Source: Candidatus Kaiserbacteria bacterium RIFCSPHIGHO2_02_FULL_55_25
GTDB lineage: Bacteria > Patescibacteriota > Minisyncoccia > Phycocordibacterales > UBA2100
Assembly (NCBI GenBank): GCA_001781335.1
Contig: MFLL01000032.1
Location: 1 to 47,188 of the forward strand
Direction of reading: 5' to 3'
Length of the DNA: 47,188 nucleotides
Each line of letters begins with the position of its first letter. Position 1 is the first letter of the stretch. The translations under genes and the position numbers were made by a program. The notes under the pieces were generated by a model. The model made no database searches, had not been told where the DNA came from, and saw only the letters and a program-made list of their open reading frames with translations. This document shows, piece after piece, positions 19,387 to 30,689 of the stretch.

Positions 19387-19707
19387 CCCTTGTTCTGCAC
19401 TTGGTCACTTTGGCCTCTGCTCTTGTCCTCGCACTGGAAATGTCCTCGCACTTGAAACGGTGCGAGGATATCTTTTTGTTATACTAAATATGGTAGTAGG
19501 CGAATCTGCCGCAGATTACGGTTTGCGGCGGCCGAATCCGGGATTTCTCAATCCAGAGCCGCAAAGATCACGGTCGATGTGGGAGCGACTGATAACATCT
19601 CTAAAAAACGAAGATACTTCGTGCGATGCGTTAGGGCATTTGAGATGCCGAATACGATACAGCTCGGAGAGTACTCAATGGGCAGTGGAGCAGGCGACGC
19701 ATCACAC

Positions 19708-19809
19708 AACTGCTACGCCACGTTCAACCGCTGGAATGACGAGCCGAACGTGAACGTCAACCGCAACGAGAACGACTGGAACGACAACTGGTCTTTCGCT
19801 GGCGTCCCG
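19708..19809 (+). repeat. DGR template region (TR)
   Basis: tgctacgccacgttcaaccgctggaatgacgagccgaacgtgaacgtcaaccgcaacgagaacgactggaacgacaactggtctttcgctggcgtcccg. Confidence 0.95.
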
Positions 19810-19818
19810 AAACTCTCT

Positions 19819-20226
19819 TCATTTCTCACCCCGCGCCTTTGCGGGGTCGAGTTTCAGGAGCTGTCCCTGCCATCCGCCCAGCATCCTCCCGATTTCATCG
19901 ACCGGTCCCGAAAGCGCGGCATATTTCTTGTTGTCGAGCGACTTACTTTCCCAGAGGACGAGCAGCAACAGTTTCAGAGTGTCGAATTTCCGTATCGCCA
20001 TGCGCAAGTACGGTAGTTTCTCCGCTTTCGGCAAAAACGCCGCGGCGGAAATCATTTCCATCACTTCGACGAAGAGCGCGTCTATCTTTGCTCCGATAGT
20101 GTATTGGTGAATCTTCGGTAGTTTAGAATGATGTTCATGCCAGAGCAGATAAGCCGACTTAATGCGCTCAAGCACGGGCAAAATCCGCAGGGGGGGGGTA
20201 CGGCTAGGCGGATTCAATTCACTCAT
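19819..20226 (-). CDS. avd: Avd-like DGR accessory protein (four-helix bundle / 23S-IVP family-like)
   Basis: LPVLERIKSAYLLWHEHHSKLPKIHQYTIGAKIDALFVEVMEMISAAAFLPKAEKLPYLRMAIRKFDTLKLLLLVLWESKSLDNKKYAALSGPVDEIGRMLGGWQ; start codon uncertain. Confidence 0.8.
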   Translation of the reverse strand: MSELNPPSRTPPLRILPVLERIKSAYLLWHEHHSKLPKIHQYTIGAKIDALFVEVMEMISAAAFLPKAEKLPYLRMAIRKFDTLKLLLLVLWESKSLDNKKYAALSGPVDEIGRMLGGWQGQLLKLDPAKARGEK

Positions 20227-21255
20227 CCATACGAGGATATCATCTCGGTGGAAAACTTGCTCGCGGCGTGGCGGGAGTTCGTGCGTGGCAAGCGGAAGAA
20301 AGAAGATGTCCAAGAGTTCCAGTATTGTCTGATGGACAATATTATCGCACTTCACCGCGACCTTGCGGCAGAAACATACAAGCACGGGAGCTATGAGGCG
20401 TTCAAAATCAGCGACCCCAAGCCCCGCGACATCCACAAGGCGCTCGTCCGCGACCGCTTGCTTCACCACGCACTCTACCGCAAGCTCTATCCGTTCTTCG
20501 ACCGCACGTTCATAGCCGATTCGTACTCATGCCGCAAGGGAAAGGGGACGCACCGAGCCATGAACCGCTTCCGTCAGTTTGCATACAAAGTCTCCAAGAA
20601 CCACACCCGCACCTGCTGGGTACTCAAATGCGACGTCCGCAAGTTCTTCGCGAGCATCGACCACGCAGTCCTTAACGACATCGTATGTCGTTATATTCCC
20701 GACAAGCGAATCGTCGCCCTCATCACCGAAGTTGTCGGCAGTTTTCGTTCTGAACATACCCCTTGTTTATCTCATCCGACCGGACGAGATAAACAAGAGA
20801 GCCAGACACCGTTAATTGGTCTGCCGCTCGGGAATCTCACGAGCCAACTTCTCGTCAATATCTATATGAACGAGTTCGACCAGTTTGTGAAGCACATGTT
20901 GAAAGTGACATACTACGTCCGCTATGCCGATGATTTTGTATTTCTCTCCGCATCAAGACCCGACCTTGATGCGCTGTTGCCTTGCATTCGAGGATTTCTC
21001 ACCACAAGATTGCGCCTCGCACTACATCCGGACAAAGTATTCATCAAGACGTATGCATCTAGTGTCGATTTCTTGGGTTGGGTACATTTTCCCGACCATC
21101 GGGTGCTGCGTACGGCAACAAAACGGCGAATGATGCGAAATCTTGACGATGATACGTTCGATGCGCGCGTGGAGTCGTATCGGGGATTGCTGGGGCATGG
21201 GAATGCGAGGAAACTAATTACACAGGTAATTGTGGATAGGCGCTTGGGCGCTTGA
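20128..21255 (+). CDS. DGR reverse transcriptase
   Basis: IGLPLGNLTSQLLVNIYMNEFDQFVKH; catalytic YVRYADDFVFLS; WVLKCDVRKFFASIDH. True start may lie downstream of 20128. Confidence 0.93.
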   Translation: MMFMPEQISRLNALKHGQNPQGGGTARRIQFTHPYEDIISVENLLAAWREFVRGKRKKEDVQEFQYCLMDNIIALHRDLAAETYKHGSYEAFKISDPKPRDIHKALVRDRLLHHALYRKLYPFFDRTFIADSYSCRKGKGTHRAMNRFRQFAYKVSKNHTRTCWVLKCDVRKFFASIDHAVLNDIVCRYIPDKRIVALITEVVGSFRSEHTPCLSHPTGRDKQESQTPLIGLPLGNLTSQLLVNIYMNEFDQFVKHMLKVTYYVRYADDFVFLSASRPDLDALLPCIRGFLTTRLRLALHPDKVFIKTYASSVDFLGWVHFPDHRVLRTATKRRMMRNLDDDTFDARVESYRGLLGHGNARKLITQVIVDRRLGA

Positions 21256-21278
21256 AAAACGCGATACACTATAAGGTG

Positions 21279-22340
21279 ATGGAGTACGCCGCAACACTTA
21301 AGAAATATATAAACGTCGTTGTACACGAGGGTGCGTCCGATTTGCACTTCTCGACTGGTGCGCATCCGACCGTGCGCGTTGCGGGCGCACTTACGCCGAT
21401 GCTCAAAGAAGACGTACTCAAACCGGAAGACACACTCGGTTTCCTGCATGTGATGCTGAAGCCTGAACAGGAGAAGCGATTCCTCGCCGAGCAGGAAGTT
21501 GATTTTGCATACGAGACCGACGACGGATTCCGTTTCCGCGGCAACGCGTTCTATCAGCGCGGCTCCGTCTCGATTGCACTGCGCCTCATACCGAAGGTCA
21601 TCCGCACCATAGCCGAACTCAACCTGCCCGAAGTCCTGACCAGCTTTGCCCGTCGCTCGCAGGGATTTTTCCTCGTCGTCGGTCCGGTGGGGCAGGGGAA
21701 GACCACGACACTCGCGGCGCTCATTGAGCTCATCAATACCGAGCGCATGGAGCACATCGTGACCATCGAAGACCCGATTGAGTATGTCTTCGAGCCGAAG
21801 CAGTCGCTCATCGACCAGCGCGAGGTGCGCATCGACACAAAAGACTTCTCGACCGCGCTCACCTCGGCCTTCCGTCAGGATATCGACGTGCTTCTCGTCG
21901 GCGAAATGCGCGACCCGGAGACGACCGCCGCCGCCGTGACTGCCGCCGAGACCGGCCACCTCGTCCTCTCGACCTTGCACACCAACAACGCCGCACAGAC
22001 CATCGACCGTATCATCGACATTTTCTCCGCCGGCCAGCAGGAGCAGATACGTCTGCAGCTCGCGGCCTCTCTCGCCGGTATTTTCTCCCAGCGTCTCGTT
22101 CCACGCGTATCAGGCGGTCTCATCCCTGTGTGCGAGCTCCTCGTCAACAACAAGGCGGTGGGGAACCTCATCCGTGAGAAGCGCACGCATGAGATACAGA
22201 CCGTCATTGAGACGGGAATGCAGGACGGCATGATAGACATGAACCGTTCGCTCGCGGAGCTGGTCGCCCGCGGTGAGATAACTACCGAAACCGCCTATCA
22301 GTATTCACTGAATCCCAACGTGCTCGATAAACTTCTCTAG
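21279..22340 (+). CDS. pilT: twitching motility ATPase PilT (alternative TTG start at 21252)
   Basis: GASDLHFSTGAHPTVRV, GPVGQGKTTTLAALIEL, RQDIDVLLVGEMRDPETTAAAVTAAETGHLVLSTLHTN. Confidence 0.93.
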   Translation: MEYAATLKKYINVVVHEGASDLHFSTGAHPTVRVAGALTPMLKEDVLKPEDTLGFLHVMLKPEQEKRFLAEQEVDFAYETDDGFRFRGNAFYQRGSVSIALRLIPKVIRTIAELNLPEVLTSFARRSQGFFLVVGPVGQGKTTTLAALIELINTERMEHIVTIEDPIEYVFEPKQSLIDQREVRIDTKDFSTALTSAFRQDIDVLLVGEMRDPETTAAAVTAAETGHLVLSTLHTNNAAQTIDRIIDIFSAGQQEQIRLQLAASLAGIFSQRLVPRVSGGLIPVCELLVNNKAVGNLIREKRTHEIQTVIETGMQDGMIDMNRSLAELVARGEITTETAYQYSLNPNVLDKLL

Positions 22341-22342
22341 TC

Positions 22343-23548
22343 ATGGCTGTATTCAATTACACCGCACTGGATAGCGACGGTCACGAGCGGCAGGGCACCA
22401 TCGACGCGGTGTCAATGGACGTCGCCATCACCGCACTGCAGCGTCGCGGACTCGTCGTCTCGTTCGTCGCACCCGTGGAGAAATCCATGTTCGGCGGCAG
22501 CATATCGTTCTTCGACCGCGTCACCAATGCCGACGTCGTGATGTTGAGCCGTCAGATTACGACGCTGTTCGAAGCGCAGGTATCCGCTTTGCGCGCCTTC
22601 AGGCTGCTCGCGGCCGAGGCCCGCACGCCGACTCTCGCCGAGAAACTCACCGAAATAGGCAACGACATCCAGAGCGGCAGCTCTATCTCCGCCGCACTCT
22701 CGAGACATCCGAAAATCTTCTCGGCTTTCTATGTCAACATGGTGCGCTCCGGTGAGGAGTCGGGAAAGCTCGATGAGACGTTCTCCTTTCTTGCCGATTA
22801 CCTCGACCGTAACTACGAAATAACGCAAAAAGCCAAAAACGCGCTCATCTATCCGGCGTTCATCATGGGTACGTTTATCACGGTGATGGGTCTCATGATG
22901 ACGCTCGTCATTCCGCGTCTTGCCGACATGCTCAGCGGCTCCGGACAGGCGATTCCTATCTATACTCGTGCGGTCATCGGTGCGAGCACCTTTTTGCAGC
23001 ACTACATAGTGCTCATTCTCATAGTGCTGGGTCTCGGCGGCGTCTTTTTGATCCGGTACAGACGCACCAAGCAGGGTGCCGAACTCTTCTCGCGCGCACG
23101 GCTCGAACTTCCGGTCATCGGCGGCATCTATCAGAAGATTTATCTCTCCCGCATCGCCGACAACCTCTCGACGATGCTCCGGAGCGGTATTCAGGTACTA
23201 CGCGGGCTCGAAATCACCTCGAACGTCGTCGAAGACCCGACTTATGAGAAGGTGCTCAACGATGCCGCGACCGACGTGAAAGCTGGTCTCCCGGTCTCCG
23301 AGGCATTGCGTAAACACAACGAGATTCCGGGCATCATGGTCGCAATGATGAAGATAGGCGAAGAGACAGGCAACATGGGTACGATTCTCGAGACAATGGC
23401 GCGCTACTACCGGCGCGAGGTGAACAACGCCGTCGACACCATGGTCGACCTCATCGAGCCGATCATGATTGTGGCACTTGCGGTGGGTGTATCCGTACTG
23501 CTCGCCTCCGTGCTTATCCCGATCTACAACCTCGCGTCGAGCTTTTAA
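22343..23548 (+). CDS. pilC: type IV pilus inner membrane platform protein PilC
   Basis: MAVFNYTALDSDGHERQGTIDA; two T2SF domains; LDRNYEITQKAKNALIYPAFI. Confidence 0.93.
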   Translation: MAVFNYTALDSDGHERQGTIDAVSMDVAITALQRRGLVVSFVAPVEKSMFGGSISFFDRVTNADVVMLSRQITTLFEAQVSALRAFRLLAAEARTPTLAEKLTEIGNDIQSGSSISAALSRHPKIFSAFYVNMVRSGEESGKLDETFSFLADYLDRNYEITQKAKNALIYPAFIMGTFITVMGLMMTLVIPRLADMLSGSGQAIPIYTRAVIGASTFLQHYIVLILIVLGLGGVFLIRYRRTKQGAELFSRARLELPVIGGIYQKIYLSRIADNLSTMLRSGIQVLRGLEITSNVVEDPTYEKVLNDAATDVKAGLPVSEALRKHNEIPGIMVAMMKIGEETGNMGTILETMARYYRREVNNAVDTMVDLIEPIMIVALAVGVSVLLASVLIPIYNLASSF

Positions 23549-23567
23549 CAGGTAGTAGTATTTAGTA

Positions 23568-23633
23568 CGTAGAACGTAGAAAATACGATACTTGATTCAT
23601 CCGGAACATCTTCTCTACGAACTACGTTCTACG
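23568..23633. repeat. pilin-junction inverted repeat A
   Basis: cgtagaacgtag (23568-23579) / ctacgttctacg (23622-23633). Confidence 0.75.
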
Positions 23634-23734
23634 CCCTATAAACTGCCCGGTGGTTATCCACACAACAGGTGCGTTTTGGGAGGGAGGGGTATACAATGAG
23701 CGTACTTATTAGAGCAAACGTGAAATGCAATTAT

Positions 23735-24292
23735 ATGATGCAATTTATTCGACGTGACCATACATCTGCGCGCGGCTTCACACTGATTGAGCTTCTGGTG
23801 GTCATTGCGATCATCGGTATCCTCTCCTCGGTGGTGTTGGCCAGCCTCAATTCAGCGAGGCAGAAAGGCCGTGACGCCAAGCGTATCTCCGACGTCAAAC
23901 AGCTTCAGCTCGCGCTCGAGCTCTACTACGATGCCAACAGCAAGTACCCCGCAGCTATCAGCGGGACGCAGTTGACGGCGCCCGGCTATATCGCCGTCGT
24001 TCCGAAAGACCCGACGGGCAATACCGACTACTCGTACACGCCGTACGAAGTCACCGGTGCCACCGGTATCTGCAGTAGCTACCACCTCGGCGCTTCGCTC
24101 GAGGTCTCCACCAACTCCGTGCTCTCCTCGGACTCCGACGTAGTCGCGGTGCCGACCGGCTACTCTATCTGCTCCGGAGGTCCGGCGGCCGACTTCAGCG
24201 GTGCCGATGCTCTGCCTGCCGGCGCGCCGTCTCCTGCGGTGCGCTGTGCCACCGGTGATGCAGGTACCGCCTGTTTCGACGCGAAGTCGTAA
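23735..24292 (+). CDS. type IV pilin-like protein
   Basis: ARGFTLIELLVVIAIIGILSSVVLASLNSARQKGRDAKRISDVKQLQLALELYYDANSKYP. Confidence 0.9.
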   Translation: MMQFIRRDHTSARGFTLIELLVVIAIIGILSSVVLASLNSARQKGRDAKRISDVKQLQLALELYYDANSKYPAAISGTQLTAPGYIAVVPKDPTGNTDYSYTPYEVTGATGICSSYHLGASLEVSTNSVLSSDSDVVAVPTGYSICSGGPAADFSGADALPAGAPSPAVRCATGDAGTACFDAKS

Positions 24293-24355
24293 TCTCGGCC
24301 AACTGGTTGCTTGAACTCCCCGAAAATGCGGGGAGTTCTTGCTATACTAAGTGAA

Positions 24356-25159
24356 ATGCTGGACGCGCTCATCTTCGGGCTTTTCGGTCTCATTGTGGGG
24401 AGCTTTCTCAATGTGGTCATTGTACGGCGCGGGGGGAAGAGTCTCGGCGGCAGAAGCGCCTGTATGTCGTGCGGCGTACAAATCCGCTGGTACGACAATA
24501 TCCCGCTGCTTTCGTGGCTTGTGTTGCGGGGCCGGTGCCGCTCCTGCGGGAGCCGCATATCTGTCCAGTATCCGCTGGTGGAGACGGGAACTGCCTGCCT
24601 CTTTGCGCTCTCGGGAGCGGCACCGATAGAGCTTCTGCCGCGTATCGGCGCGCTGCCGATACTCGCGCTCCTGCTTATGATAACGGTCTACGACCTCCGC
24701 CACACCATCATTCCGGACGAATGGGTGTATCTGCTTGCCGCTCTCGCGCTTGTATACCAATTCACCTTTCCCGCTCCGGTCGGGTTCGGAACGGCTCTCC
24801 TTCTCTTGGCCGGCCCCGCCGCGGCGTTGCCGCTTTTTTTGTTGTGGCTGTTCTCGAAGGGCGCGTGGATGGGACTCGGAGATCCGAAGCTCGCGCTCGG
24901 GGTAGGCTGGCTTCTGGGGCCGCTCTGGGGAGTGTGGGCGGTCTTTTTTTCTTTCATCGTCGGCGCGTTTGTGAGCGTCTTCATCCTGCTGCCGTTGCCG
25001 CACATCATGCGGTTTGCAAGCGAAACGGGGATAGCGCGATTGAACAGACAGTCAGCGCGATTTACAATGAAGAGCGAAGTGCCGTTCGGACCGTTCCTTG
25101 TCGGGAGCTGCATATTCGTATGGTTTTCACTGCTCTACCACATACCACTGCCGCTATGA
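24356..25159 (+). CDS. pilD: prepilin peptidase PilD
   Basis: GSFLNVVIVRR, CMSCGVQIRWYDNIPLLSWLVLRGRCRSCGSRIS, DLRHTIIPDE, GLGDPKLA. Confidence 0.93.
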   Translation: MLDALIFGLFGLIVGSFLNVVIVRRGGKSLGGRSACMSCGVQIRWYDNIPLLSWLVLRGRCRSCGSRISVQYPLVETGTACLFALSGAAPIELLPRIGALPILALLLMITVYDLRHTIIPDEWVYLLAALALVYQFTFPAPVGFGTALLLLAGPAAALPLFLLWLFSKGAWMGLGDPKLALGVGWLLGPLWGVWAVFFSFIVGAFVSVFILLPLPHIMRFASETGIARLNRQSARFTMKSEVPFGPFLVGSCIFVWFSLLYHIPLPL

Positions 25160-25722
25160 CGTCACACATTAAAACGCGCGCTTTCACGCTCATTGAACTG
25201 CTGGTCGTAACCGGCATTATCGCGATAATTTCCGGACTCGTGCTCGTCAACAACAACAAATTCGGCGGGGCGGTACTCTTGGAGAATCTCGCATACGACA
25301 TGGCGCTCTCTCTCCGGCAGGCGCAGGTGTACGGTATTTCGGTACAGCGATTCAACGGTGCGTTCGGTGCGGCCTATGGAGTGCACTTCACGCAGAGCGC
25401 CGGCGGTGCGCAGTCCATCTATGTGCTTTTTGCCGACGCCATAAATAAAAACGGTGTCTATGACTCCGGAGAGCTCGTCCAGTCAACGCAAGTGGCGCAA
25501 GGGTATACCATCAGCAATCTCTGCGCGAATGCGACAGGGAGCGAGATATGCACGGCGGCGTCGGCTCTCGACATCACGTTCCAGCGTCCGGAACCCGATG
25601 CATTTATCCGGATATCCGGAGCCGGCAGTCTCTATGAGTCCGCCACCATCACGGTGAGTTCGCCGCGCGGCGACACGAGACGGATTATTGTGTATGCAAA
25701 CGGGCAGATATCGGTTCAATAA
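25156..25722 (+). CDS. type II/IV pseudopilin (GspH/FimT-like)
   Basis: TRAFTLIELLVVTGIIAIISGLVLVNNNKFGG. Confidence 0.85.
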   Translation: MTSHIKTRAFTLIELLVVTGIIAIISGLVLVNNNKFGGAVLLENLAYDMALSLRQAQVYGISVQRFNGAFGAAYGVHFTQSAGGAQSIYVLFADAINKNGVYDSGELVQSTQVAQGYTISNLCANATGSEICTAASALDITFQRPEPDAFIRISGAGSLYESATITVSSPRGDTRRIIVYANGQISVQ

Positions 25723-25723
25723 T

Positions 25724-26455
25724 ATGCAGGGAACAGGGAATAGGTTTCAGGGAGTAGAAAAAGCAATACGCACGATGTTCGAAGTGCGTCCCCATTCCCT
25801 AGTCCCTAGTCCCTATAACCCATCCCGCGGCTTCACGCTCATCGAGATGATTGTCTCGGTCGGCTTGTTTGCGGTCGTGATGCTTATTTGCGTGGCCGCG
25901 CTCCTCTCTCTCGTGGACGCCAACAAGAAGGCGCAGGCCATCCAGTCGGTCATGAACAACCTCAACGTCGCAGTCGACGGCATGGTACGTTCGGTTCGCA
26001 TGGGTACCAACTATCATTGCGGTACAGATCTGTCAGTCACATCTGGTTTGCCGTCACCTCGCGACTGCGTATATCCCGGCGAGTCGTTTTTCCAGTTCGA
26101 GCCGTTCCGTGATTGCTCGGCGCAAGGCACGAGCTGTGACTCGAACGGGAACGTGCCGCCGACCTCGTATTACTACCAAGTTGACACCATCGGCGGTAAG
26201 GCCGTCGGGCGGCTTTACCGTTCGACAGATGGTTTGCAGGGCATAGCCATTACCGCTCCGGAGGTTTCCATCGATAGCGTGAAGTTTTTCGTGACAGGTT
26301 CGTGCCCCGCCCGAACAGGGTATTCGTGCACACCGGACGACGTACAACCGAAAGTGCTTATGGACATTAAGGGAAGGGCAGGTGCTACGAAAGCGACGAT
26401 ACATACCACGTTCCACATACAAGCCACCGCCGTACAGCGTGTACTCGATATATGA
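25724..26455 (+). CDS. prepilin-type protein with long repeat-encoded leader
   Basis: MQGTGNRFQGVEKAIRTMFEVRPHSLVPSPYNPSRGFTLIEMIVSVGLFAVVMLI. Confidence 0.8.
   Translation: MQGTGNRFQGVEKAIRTMFEVRPHSLVPSPYNPSRGFTLIEMIVSVGLFAVVMLICVAALLSLVDANKKAQAIQSVMNNLNVAVDGMVRSVRMGTNYHCGTDLSVTSGLPSPRDCVYPGESFFQFEPFRDCSAQGTSCDSNGNVPPTSYYYQVDTIGGKAVGRLYRSTDGLQGIAITAPEVSIDSVKFFVTGSCPARTGYSCTPDDVQPKVLMDIKGRAGATKATIHTTFHIQATAVQRVLDI
25727..25825. repeat. pilin-junction repeat B
   Basis: left arm cagggaacagggaataggtttcagggagtag, right arm attccctagtccctagtccctataaccc, central hairpin acgcac...gtgcgt. Confidence 0.7.
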
Positions 26456-27138
26456 CAATACAGGGACTAGGGACTAGGTTACAGGGAATAGTGGGCAAAA
26501 TCCGCAATCGGACACATTTGAACTATAACCTAAAACCTAACACCTATAACCTGCGTTCCGGTTTTACTCTCATCGAGACGCTCGTCGCCATTTCGCTGCT
26601 CTCAATAGCCATCGTTGCGCCGATGTCGCTCACGTCGCAGAGCCTCACCGCCGCATTCTACGCACGCGACCAGGTGACTGCGTTCAACCTCGCTCAGGAA
26701 GGTCTCGAGGCCGTCCGCGCGTTCCGAGACGGTCAGGTGTTGCAGATATCACAAAACGCGAGTGCCGCCGGCATCAACCTGTTCGGTGTCGAAGGGGCGG
26801 GTATTCCCGTCAACCAGAACTTCATCATCGACTCGCGTATCACGGATCTCTCCCAATCCATGACGACATGCGGGCAGGCCGGCTGCCCGTATCTTCAGGT
26901 GGACGGCACCGCTACTCTCTACGGCTACGACCCGCAGTGGATTCCGACGTACTTCAAGCGCATCCTCCACGCGTGTTACATCCAACCGACCCAAACATAT
27001 ACCTGCAACTCGACGCCGTCGGACGAGATGCGCGTGACAGTGACGGTCACGTGGCCGACAGCGGCACAGCAGACACGCTCGTTCACCATCTACGACGATC
27101 TGTACCGGTGGGTAAATGACGGCTCCGCCGCGCAATAA
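26452..27138 (+). CDS. prepilin-type protein with long repeat-encoded leader
   Basis: MTIQGLGTRLQGIVGKIRNRTHLNYNLKPNTYNLRSGFTLIETLVAISLLSIAIVAP. Confidence 0.8.
   Translation: MTIQGLGTRLQGIVGKIRNRTHLNYNLKPNTYNLRSGFTLIETLVAISLLSIAIVAPMSLTSQSLTAAFYARDQVTAFNLAQEGLEAVRAFRDGQVLQISQNASAAGINLFGVEGAGIPVNQNFIIDSRITDLSQSMTTCGQAGCPYLQVDGTATLYGYDPQWIPTYFKRILHACYIQPTQTYTCNSTPSDEMRVTVTVTWPTAAQQTRSFTIYDDLYRWVNDGSAAQ
26460..26555. repeat. pilin-junction repeat C
   Basis: cagggactagggactaggttacagggaatag ... aactataacctaaaacctaacacctataacct. Confidence 0.65.
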
Positions 27139-27139
27139 T

Positions 27140-29829
<2,690 letters not shown>

Positions 29830-29839
29830 CAATCCCGAT

Positions 29840-29877
29840 ATACACTAAAGCTATGCTATAGCGTATGCTTAGTGTAT
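29840..29877. repeat. 38-bp imperfect palindrome, copy 1
   Basis: atacactaaagctatgctatagcgtatgcttagtgtat. Confidence 0.92.
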
Positions 29878-29932
29878 GGGGATGCTGGAAGAGTCGGGAA
29901 AGTGAAAGACGAAAAGAAGGAATGTAAAGTCG

Positions 29933-30442
29933 TTGATTCTCGGCACTATAGGTATTGCCGGCATGCTTGGTGTCGCGATGGTGGCACCGAACATACTGGG
30001 TGCAATGGGCAAACTTGGCTTATTGCCGGGGAGACGACAGAAAGAAATAGTGAATCGCGCTCGCGACAGGCTGATTGTTCAAGGGCTTTTGAAACGCGAG
30101 AACGGATTCTTGCGTCTCACACCAAAAGGGAAGGCCGCCATTCGCACCTTGGAAATCCGCGGGTTCGAGATTGCGCAGCCGAGGCGATGGGACGGCAAGT
30201 GGCGGGTTCTCATTTTTGATATTCCAGAATATCGGAAGAGTCTTCGCGACAAAGTCCGTCGTACGCTCGAAACGATCGGGTTTGTTCGTCTGCAAGACAG
30301 TGTGTGGGTGTATCCGCACGACTGCGAAGACTTCGTGGCGCTTCTGAAGGCTGATTTCAAGATTGGCAAAGACATGCTCTATATGATTGTGGAAGAATTG
30401 GAAAGTGACAGGCATTTGAAAAGTCATTTCGGCATACACTAA
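29933..30442 (+). CDS. PaaX-like / Cas2-fold regulator-like protein (start codon unclear; in-frame TGA upstream)
   Basis: RRQKEIVNRARDRLIVQGLLKRENGFLRLTPKGKAAIRTLEIRG (wHTH) + KWRVLIFDIPEYRKSLRDKVRRTLETIGFVRLQDSVWVYPHDCEDFV. Confidence 0.75.
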   Translation: MILGTIGIAGMLGVAMVAPNILGAMGKLGLLPGRRQKEIVNRARDRLIVQGLLKRENGFLRLTPKGKAAIRTLEIRGFEIAQPRRWDGKWRVLIFDIPEYRKSLRDKVRRTLETIGFVRLQDSVWVYPHDCEDFVALLKADFKIGKDMLYMIVEELESDRHLKSHFGIH

Positions 30443-30471
30443 AGCTACGCTATAGCGTAGGCTTAGTGTAT
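30434..30471. repeat. 38-bp imperfect palindrome, copy 2
   Basis: atacactaaagctacgctatagcgtaggcttagtgtat; contains the stop codon of the preceding ORF. Confidence 0.92.
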
Positions 30472-30507
30472 ATGGGGGAGTTGGAGGAGGGATATAATTA
30501 AGAACAA

Positions 30508-30642
<135 letters not shown>

Positions 30643-30689
30643 ATTCGTGCAATAATGTCGCTCACGACTGCAATCACGGAGGGATTGTC

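Noticed and set aside
19579-20016. 145-aa ORF spanning the TR
   Set aside because: Its repeat-like part is simply the TR translated (HNCYATFNRWNDEPNVNVNRNENDWNDNWSFAGV). No start context or conserved protein around it; the TR is better explained as a template RNA.
21660-21720. PilT Walker A GPVGQGKTTT differing from GPTGSGKSTT
   Set aside because: Still satisfies GxxxxGK[ST]; not a meaningful deviation.
29876-29935. UGA recoding (as in Gracilibacteria/SR1)
   Set aside because: Many confident genes here end in TGA and none of the long housekeeping ORFs (recG, ligA, pilB, hsdR) contains in-frame TGA, so a standard code is assumed.
29933-30442. Cas2-like protein as evidence of CRISPR
   Set aside because: No repeat-spacer array or other cas genes were seen. 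The wHTH plus Cas2-fold arrangement fits PaaX-like regulators better.
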